Positions 58,473-64,000 of a stretch of 64,000 bases of DNA are shown in pieces (position 1 is the stretch's first letter; every line of letters starts with the position of its first letter). The stretch is from Opitutia bacterium ISCC 52. Lineage in GTDB: Bacteria; Verrucomicrobiota; Verrucomicrobiia; Opitutales; UBA2995. The notes beneath the pieces are model-generated. The model worked only from the letters and a program-made list of their open reading frames with translations, did not search any database and was not told the DNA's origin. Where the stretch lies: assembly GCA_014529675.2 (NCBI GenBank), contig CP076040.1, positions 1 through 64,000 on the forward strand, read 5' to 3'. Made by a program: the position numbers and the translations under genes.

Positions 58473-58704
58473 TTGGGCCTAAATGTGTTAAAATTGTGCT
58501 GCTTTTTTGTTCTTTGAGTGAATTCCCGGTTATTAAAGTTACTTGCCAGAACCCGGGAAACAATGGGCATAGATATTTACTCCCCCAAGGGGAGAAGCAG
58601 CGGTAGGCCTAGTAGGAGCAGTCCTAAAATTGGGCAAGTGGTATTCATGACTCTTAAAGAGATTGGCTTTTTCCTCCAAAATAAGGGTCTGAGTCAAGCC
58701 AACA

Positions 58705-60009
58705 TTATTCCGTTTCTTCAGCCTGCTTCGGTGGATCCGTCGCCGGTAATGCCCCCCCGCTTCGGATGTGTATATCCCTCTGCGGATAGGGGATCTCAAT
58801 ATTGTGCTCGTGGAACAAATCCCAGACTTCCAGGTACACAGCACTTTTGATATTAGTAACTCCTTTGGCGGGGTCTGAGATCCAGAACCGAAGCTCAATA
58901 TCCACCGAATTATCTCCGAAGCCTTTGATCGGGCATTGGGGAGGAGGATTGTTGAGGACCCGATCGCAGTTTAAAGCCGCTTGTTTACAAAGCTCCATGG
59001 CCTGGCGCACATCGGCGTCGTAGGAAATCCCAATGGGGGCTCTGAGCCTCACCTTCGTGTCTGAAAAAGACCAGTTTTCCACCTCATTGGTGATGAGATT
59101 TTCATTTGGGATAAGATTTTCGCGTCCATCTCGTGTAATGACAGAGACGTAGCGGGCGCTCAGTTTGTTTATCCAACCATAGGTTTCACCGATTGAAATG
59201 ACATCGCCGGGCTTGATCGATTTATCCAGCAGCAAGATGACTCCGCTGATTAAGTTGGAGATGACCTTCTGAAGGCCAAAACCTAAACCAAGACCAATAG
59301 CACCGCCGAGGACGGTTAATGAGGAGAGTGGTATTCCTAGAGATTGTAGCCCCATCACTAGCGCGAGAGAGATCAAGACGACCTTCAGAATCTTCGCGAA
59401 TAATACCTCCATGGACGGAGTGATGTTCGGCATCTTATGCATCTGGGACTCAGCTGCTCCAGAAAGTCTGATACTTATCCAGACAAAGAATAAGAGCATG
59501 AACAGGCCTTTGATGACCCCGAGCAAGGTAATGGGAGGTGATCCAATAGGGAATTGGATTGCCTGGAGCGCATTCGCGGTAGGATCCAGTAGCCCAGTGA
59601 TCCCGAGCAAGGTGATGATGACAATGATCGTCCCCAACAGCTTTTGCCAAAATGGCTCCTGAGTCATTCGATTGACCATGACTATCAGAAACCAACCTAT
59701 CGCCAGATTGGAAGCCGGGGTGAGAAGCACATCGTCGATGCCTCTACTGATGATGTTTCCCTTCACCATCGCGCAAATCAGCACGTAGGCTGCTGGCATG
59801 GTCAGTGCAGCAAATGCAGGTACCAGGGAGTTAGCGACCCAAGGGGAAGGAAACGCACCCAACTTTTTGTAGAGAGTTTTCTTTAAAATCGTTGCGAGTA
59901 TTATGCTCACGAGAAGTACTGCTAGGATCGTTCCTCCTTCCCAGAGGAATCCGGGAGAGTTAATATAGTCCAAAGCAGATTGGTACCAGTTTTGCATTCG
60001 TTCCACCAT
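58705..60009 (-). CDS. MscS-family mechanosensitive channel
   Basis: 434 residues with about five membrane helices before the conserved pore and cytoplasmic domain. LTVLGGAIGLGLGFGLQKV is the Gly/Ala-rich pore helix of MscS, followed by NLISGVILLLDKSIKPGDVI and VITRDGRENLIPNENLITN. The tail is short. Probably relieves turgor after hypo-osmotic shock. ATG four codons later (MQNWYQS) is a possible start. Confidence 0.92.
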   Translation of the reverse strand: MVERMQNWYQSALDYINSPGFLWEGGTILAVLLVSIILATILKKTLYKKLGAFPSPWVANSLVPAFAALTMPAAYVLICAMVKGNIISRGIDDVLLTPASNLAIGWFLIVMVNRMTQEPFWQKLLGTIIVIITLLGITGLLDPTANALQAIQFPIGSPPITLLGVIKGLFMLLFFVWISIRLSGAAESQMHKMPNITPSMEVLFAKILKVVLISLALVMGLQSLGIPLSSLTVLGGAIGLGLGFGLQKVISNLISGVILLLDKSIKPGDVISIGETYGWINKLSARYVSVITRDGRENLIPNENLITNEVENWSFSDTKVRLRAPIGISYDADVRQAMELCKQAALNCDRVLNNPPPQCPIKGFGDNSVDIELRFWISDPAKGVTNIKSAVYLEVWDLFHEHNIEIPYPQRDIHIRSGGALPATDPPKQAEETE

Positions 60010-60115
60010 GGTACCAGTTTTGGGATATGCGTCGCTACATTCCAGTCCTAAAATAGCTTCCTGAAGATTTTTAAAAAGGGAGTTGATTTAGGGCGCTTCG
60101 TTTCCCACCTTTGAT

Positions 60116-60218
60116 CCTCGGCCGGGTCCCACGGGTGCTCGACAGACGAACTCCGCCAGGACCGGAAGGTAGCAACGGTAGTCATGATCGTGCTAGCCGT
60201 GGGTAACCTGGTCGTCCT
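60116..60218 (+). ncRNA. ffs: SRP RNA (4.5S type)
   Basis: The conserved tip reads CCAGGACCGGAAGGTAGCAA, with the GGAAG tetraloop region and the AGCA internal loop that bind Ffh. The outer arms GGTCCCACGG and CCGTGGGTAACC pair to close a single long hairpin of about 100 bases, the small bacterial form. It sits just upstream of dnaX. Confidence 0.93.
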
Positions 60219-60242
60219 TTTCATTTTTTTCGCACTTATTCT

Positions 60243-61388
60243 ATGGCTCAAGGTTATCAGGTTATCGCCCGTCGCTGGCGACCCAAGCAATTCGACGAAA
60301 TTGTTGGGCAGGACCATATTACCCGGACCTTGAAGAATGCGATCACCAACAACCGCATTGCTCATGCCTACTTGTTTGTGGGCCCTCGCGGCACGGGAAA
60401 GACCACGACCGCGCGCATGTTCGCCAAGGCCCTCAACTGTGAGGAGGGGCCATCGATAACTCCCGACGACCAGTCCGATATTTGTAAGTCAATCATGGAT
60501 GGGAGCTGCATGGACGTGATCGAGATCGATGGTGCTTCCAACAACTCGGTCGAGCAGATCCGCCAATTGCGGGAAGATTGCCAATACGCACCAGCCCAGT
60601 GCCCATTCAAGATCTACATCATTGATGAAGTGCACATGCTTTCGACTGGAGCCTTCAATGCACTCTTGAAAACACTGGAAGAGCCGCCTTCTCACGTAAA
60701 ATTTCTTTTTGCCACCACAGAAGCTCACAAAATTCTGCCCACGATCGTAAGCCGCTGCCAGCGCTTTGAGTTTCGTCCTATTAGCGACGAGCAAATCTGC
60801 TCCAAGCTCAAGACAATCGCCGATGCGGAGAAGATCAGTATTGATGATGAAGCTTTGAAATCCGTCGCTCGCCTGGCCAATGGCGGTATGCGCGATGCTC
60901 AGTCGACTTTGGATCAGCTGATTTCCTTTTGTGGGGACTCCATCTCAGAGGCTGATGTGCTGGAAGTGTATGGATTGGCTTCTCAGGAGCAAATCCACGA
61001 GTTGGCCACACTGCTCGCTCAGGCCAACTATCCGTCTATTTTATCTACGGTCGAAAAATTGGCCGAAGGAGGCAAAGACCTCTACCGCATTTTGGTCGAT
61101 CTTCAAAACTACCTTCGCGAAGTATTGGTGGATGGAATCAAGAGCGGTGGCAAAACATCGGCTCTAGGACCGCCCATTCAAATAGAAAGCATCATGCGCA
61201 TGAATGATGCTCTTCACCGAGGGGAAGCAGGGGTCAAGATGGGGCTGTCCCAAACCGTCAATTTTGAGGTGACTTTGCTCAGGGCTGTAGAAGAAAGCCG
61301 CACGCGAGCCATTGACTCGCTCATCAAGGAGCTTTCAGCAATCGCCCAGGACGCTCCCGAAACGTCCGGTCAAAAAAAAAATAACTGA
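60243..61388 (+). CDS. dnaX: DNA polymerase III DnaX (gamma-length frame)
   Basis: Clamp loader ATPase. The zero frame gives 381 residues with [16 protein letters not shown]-loop GPRGTGKT (47-54), zinc-ligand cysteines around 65-85, IIDEVHMLS and the domain III helices. It ends four codons into a tract of ten A (61372-61381). This gives a gamma-like truncated form; the longer tau-like form continues in the +1 frame. Preceded by the SRP RNA. Confidence 0.95.
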   Translation: MAQGYQVIARRWRPKQFDEIVGQDHITRTLKNAITNNRIAHAYLFVGPRGTGKTTTARMFAKALNCEEGPSITPDDQSDICKSIMDGSCMDVIEIDGASNNSVEQIRQLREDCQYAPAQCPFKIYIIDEVHMLSTGAFNALLKTLEEPPSHVKFLFATTEAHKILPTIVSRCQRFEFRPISDEQICSKLKTIADAEKISIDDEALKSVARLANGGMRDAQSTLDQLISFCGDSISEADVLEVYGLASQEQIHELATLLAQANYPSILSTVEKLAEGGKDLYRILVDLQNYLREVLVDGIKSGGKTSALGPPIQIESIMRMNDALHRGEAGVKMGLSQTVNFEVTLLRAVEESRTRAIDSLIKELSAIAQDAPETSGQKKNN

Positions 61389-61728
61389 AGCCCCATCGGT
61401 TTCAGACCAAGCTGAGCAAACCAAGCAGGTCCCTCCTGCAAAGCGTAACTCTGACAAAACCCCGGATTCGTTGGATGCCAGCGTTGAAGCACAGGCCGAA
61501 GCCTTGGCTGCATCATTTCCTGTCACCGATGCTGTCACCGATGCTGTGGGCGAACCAGAAACCGTCAAACGACAAGAAGCTGACTTAACACGTGTTCGTG
61601 CCAGTCAGGAGGAGATTCAACGGTTGTTGAGTCTACTGCCTGAACGCGTGAAAGATCAAATGGATGATTTGTTCCGCGCACGGTATACGCGTATTCAGAA
61701 ACTGGATATACCTAAAGAGAGCGAGTAG
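61382..61728 (+). CDS. dnaX: DnaX tau extension in +1 frame
   Basis: Past the A10 tract the frame +1 relative to the start reads [16 protein letters not shown] ... [22 protein letters not shown]...IPKESE and stops at 61726. Removing one A (nine As) gives an uninterrupted 494-residue DnaX. It likely represents the tau-specific tail, which is short compared with E. coli. Expression would need transcript slippage of one A, ribosomal shift, or a genome/assembly error. Confidence 0.75.
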
Positions 61729-61849
61729 CCAGAACTCGATTTCATTCTAGTTTGAAAGTGGGTTAGGGGAATCCCTTAGGGTTCAATCATGGGTCATGAG
61801 CGTAATTTAAAGTTGAGCTAAACACCCTAGTTCCGGTTTAGTCTCAATT

Positions 61850-62047
61850 ATGCCTTTGCTTACTGGATTGTTGTTTAATCGATACTCTCCCCAAACGTCT
61901 GTTGTCAGATTCCTTGGCCCTTTGCCTGTATTTGATTTGGTGTTTTGGACTTTGCGTCGTATTCGTCGTCGCAAAAGTCTATTTGTTGCTGGCTGCGCAG
62001 TGGGTGTGTGTATGGTGCTAACAATTGCCGTAAGTTTTCCGACCTAA
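61850..62047 (+). CDS. Possible small membrane protein
   Basis: A 65-codon ORF with a basic middle (TLRRIRRRKS) and a hydrophobic segment (LFVAGCAVGVCMVLTIAV). No Shine-Dalgarno is obvious and no family is known. It may be real or a chance ORF in a decayed region. Confidence 0.3.
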   Translation: MPLLTGLLFNRYSPQTSVVRFLGPLPVFDLVFWTLRRIRRRKSLFVAGCAVGVCMVLTIAVSFPT

Positions 62048-62213
62048 CCCCGGTTGAATTTTAGTAGCTCCCGGTACATCGAATTTAGCTCTGGGCTCCT
62101 CTCTAATATTTAGACCTGAGTCCTCAAAAGTGCCCTGGCTCTCGCAGCCAGGGCAAATTTTTGTACCGGCAAAATGATTGGACAGCTTCCATTCTTCTTC
62201 TAGCATCTTTTGT

Positions 62214-62440
62214 ATGGGCCAAAACCTGTATTCGAGTCTCTCCATTTTCATTTTGGGCATGATTGCTGCATCGGTTGCTGCGACCGCTGCTCCGGATTTT
62301 GAATCCCAGATTGCCCCCATATTCGAAGGGCACTGTCTTTCCTGTCATAACAGCACAGATGCTGAGGGCGACTTTGTGCTTCAAACAAAAGCCGAGGCTC
62401 TGGAGCATCCTGATGCCATACTTCCAGGCCATTCGCTCAG
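62214..62440 (+). pseudogene. N-terminal fragment of planctomycete-type cytochrome c domain protein
   Basis: Signal peptide (MGQNLYSSLSIFILGM...) then APDFESQIAPIFEGHCLSCH with the heme-binding CxxCH motif and the LQTKAEAL stretch of the PSCyt1 domain. The match ends near ILPGHS at about 62424-62435, where it meets a sulfatase fragment. The rest of the gene is missing. Confidence 0.65.
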
Positions 62441-62712
62441 GATCTTGGAAACTATTCCTTCCTCGTGAGACCTCTTATCGTCACCCACATTATACGGGAA
62501 CGGAAATCGGTCCAACCGAGGCCCTCCTGTTCAATGTCGTTGAGGATATCGGAAGTGAAAACAACCTTGCATCTGAACATCCTGATATTGTCGCCCGCTT
62601 AAGTGCTCTTGCTGAAGTAGCGCGGGCCGATTTGGGAGATACGGACCGAGTGGGTGCAGGAGTCCGTGCAATAGGCCAAGTAGCAAACCCAACACCACGG
62701 GTAAAAGAGTAG
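62428..62712 (+). pseudogene. C-terminal fragment of a sulfatase
   Basis: In the other frame AIRSGSWKLFLPRE, LLFNVVEDIGSENNLASEHP and IVARLSALAEVARADLGD are the usual C-terminal segments of arylsulfatases. The catalytic half is absent. It joins the cytochrome fragment at about 62430. Confidence 0.65.
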
Positions 62713-62778
62713 CATAGGCATCTTGCCTCGCCGTGCCATAGCTCGCGGATCGACGGCTGGCCTGTGTATCCACAACTA

Positions 62779-62847
62779 GGTAGGGACGGATCGCCGAGCC
62801 GTCCGAAGAACTCTGACCAACGGCTCACTCGGCGATCGAGCCCTACC
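62779..62847. repeat. REP-like inverted repeat 1
   Basis: GGTAGGG (62779) to CCCTACC (62847) with inner arms GATCGCCGAG and CTCGGCGATC. Non-coding. Confidence 0.65.
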
Positions 62848-62979
62848 ACTTCAGGAGATGTGCGTATGAAAACTAAAGTAATCTAGGTTGGTTTACCCAT
62901 GCTCTAGGTCTTGTGTATAAGCCTGTGCTATTCCTTCGTTACCTCCGTTGCCTTCTGTTCAAAATTCTATCGCTAGAAG

Positions 62980-63006
62980 GGTAGGGCAAGGGCCTCCGGC
63001 CCTACC
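62980..63006. repeat. REP-like inverted repeat 2
   Basis: GGTAGGGC and GCCCTACC with an inner GGCC/GGCC. Shares the GGTAGGG end with repeat 1. Confidence 0.65.
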
Positions 63007-63058
63007 GAATTCTTACGCCTCAGCCAATCTACTCTTCTGTTTCGTATAACGATGTAAC

Positions 63059-63090
63059 TCGGCGCGGCGAGACGCCGTCGCCCTACCTAT
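63059..63090. repeat. REP-like inverted repeat 3
   Basis: GGCGCGGCGAGACGCCGTCG then CCCTACC: a palindromic core with the same CCCTACC edge as the two repeats before it. Confidence 0.55.
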
Positions 63091-63101
63091 TCAGGTGCTG
63101 C

Positions 63102-64000
63102 TCACTCGTCCAACAACAATGCGATCAAATCTCGCATCTGCTGCTTGTCGATGGCGTGTTCAAGACCTTCGGGCATCAACGAACGGTTCGAGGCTTTTAT
63201 AGATTTTATGTTTTGTCTTAAAATTGTTTCTTCCGCCCCACCTGCTCGTTGAAGGGTGATACTTGCGGGTGACTCCGATTCGATCCGTCCGCTAACCAGG
63301 CTACCATCCAGAAGTTCAATGAAGTACTGGGTGTAGCTGGCCAGGACATCGCGATTGGGATCGAGAATCTGAACCATCAATGATTCAGCAGTTCGGTTCT
63401 GGATCGTGGCCATGTCGGGGCCTACCCGTAAGCCTTTGGTTCCGAGCCGATGGCAAACCATACACTGCTGTTCGAAAATGCTACGCCCCCGTTCCTTGTC
63501 TCCTAGCAGGTCCAATGCGCTTCGGTAATCGTCGATAACTGCATCCCGGCTGCTGGCCCCTTGTCCGAATAATTTAATGGCGTGGTTTTTAATATCTGCC
63601 GATGGGTGCTCTTTTAGCAGGTCCTGCCTGACCGATGTTATTTCACCTCGCACAATTTGATTGGTCTCCACCGCCTCGAGCAGTTCACGGGTCCAGGATT
63701 CACGGCTGAGAAGCGTTTCAATGGTTTCACTGCGAACTTGAGGTGATTGTTTTGGAAAGGCTTCAATGAGTGCGGATCCAGTTTCGTCTATTCCAAATCC
63801 CGATAGGACTGCCAGGGCCGATAATTGGATGGTGGAAGTCTCGCTTGCAGAGAGCAGTTTGGTCAGCGGCTCTGAAACGGTTTCATACACCCCATGGGCC
63901 AAAGTGTTTACCGCCTGTTTGCGTCGGCTTTCATTCTCAGTGGAGCTGGATAAAGTCTCCATGGCTCCTTCGATGAGTTCCTCGATGAGCTTTCCGGTGG
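63102..64000 (-). CDS. PVC-type heme-binding protein, C-terminal part (5' end outside window)
   Basis: The visible C-terminal part has HEAT-like helical repeats (about the first 150 residues), then a c-type cytochrome domain with GRSIFEQQCMVCHRLGTKG (CMVCH) and GPDMATIQNRT, and an oxidoreductase-associated tail (NRDVLASYTQYFIELLDG). This is the ending of the large PVC heme-binding/membrane-bound dehydrogenase-type proteins. The frame stays open to base 64000, so the gene begins outside. Confidence 0.85.
   Translation of the reverse strand, partial: TGKLIEELIEGAMETLSSSTENESRRKQAVNTLAHGVYETVSEPLTKLLSASETSTIQLSALAVLSGFGIDETGSALIEAFPKQSPQVRSETIETLLSRESWTRELLEAVETNQIVRGEITSVRQDLLKEHPSADIKNHAIKLFGQGASSRDAVIDDYRSALDLLGDKERGRSIFEQQCMVCHRLGTKGLRVGPDMATIQNRTAESLMVQILDPNRDVLASYTQYFIELLDGSLVSGRIESESPASITLQRAGGAEETILRQNIKSIKASNRSLMPEGLEHAIDKQQMRDLIALLLDE

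Noticed and set aside
58518-58850. 110-codon plus-strand ORF over leuA leader and channel 3' end
   Set aside because: Overlaps the C terminus of the MscS-type gene on the other strand and has no ribosome site or family match.
60048-60365. 105-codon minus-strand ORF across the SRP RNA
   Set aside because: It runs through a structured RNA gene and the dnaX start; clearly a shadow.

Overview
The window reads as chromosomal DNA of a Gram-negative member of the Verrucomicrobiota, most likely of the Opitutae/Puniceicoccales type. The clues are PEP-CTERM sorting tails, a formylglycine sulfatase and a second sulfatase fragment, planctomycete-type and PVC-type heme-protein fragments, a long PVC/Chlamydia-like serine hydroxymethyltransferase, a large TonB-dependent receptor with its own exported partner, and a Na+/H+-type membrane pyrophosphatase. 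This lineage call is inference from gene content, not from a marker tree. Base 1 is the first base of dnaA, so the sequence was probably rotated or cut at the usual chromosome start.

Layout. 1-5 kb: dnaA with a small partner gene, an exported protein, then ligA and a VanZ-like gene on the minus strand. 5-12.5 kb (minus): tRNA-Pro(GGG), tRNA-Leu(CAA), a compact argC-argB-argD-argF-argG operon, rplM-rpsI, and a porin-like protein. 12.9-23.4 kb (plus): DUF423 protein, CCA-adding-type HD enzyme, a broken transaldolase, sufS-sufU, a full pantothenate/CoA operon (panB-panC-coaBC-coaX-panD) and asnS. 23.4-31.6 kb: a protein with kinase-like motifs, a secreted TonB-C-domain protein behind a repeat-rich control region, a TonB-dependent receptor with its exported partner, and lysA. 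31.9-38.8 kb: lipoprotein, two glycosyltransferases with a tiny membrane protein between them, a DEAD-box helicase, a frameshifted LpxR-like gene and an anchored protein of unknown function.

39-44.75 kb is the accessory hot spot: PEP-CTERM genes and relics, decayed ORFs, a metallo-hydrolase, an integrase N-terminal fragment, a tRNA-like sequence, a 19-bp direct repeat that looks like an att duplication, a GC-rich sulfatase, and a PEP-CTERM gene that has lost its 5' end. 44.7-54.9 kb returns to core functions: hppA, xylA-xylB, glyA, dgt and glcD. 55.2-61.7 kb: two TonB-like transducers, leuA, a mechanosensitive channel, SRP RNA and dnaX, which has a ten-A slippery tract. 61.8-64 kb is decayed: a cytochrome-domain fragment fused to a sulfatase tail, several REP-like palindromes, and the 3' part of a heme-binding HEAT-repeat protein that runs off the window.

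The most notable observations are the dnaX slippery tract, the putative mini-element between 40375 and 42449, the coupled 29-codon ORF ahead of panB, the TGTAACA box array before a TonB-like gene, and several families of intergenic repeats. Four genes carry single-base frame errors, mostly in homopolymers; these are either real mutations or assembly errors, and sequence alone cannot tell which.
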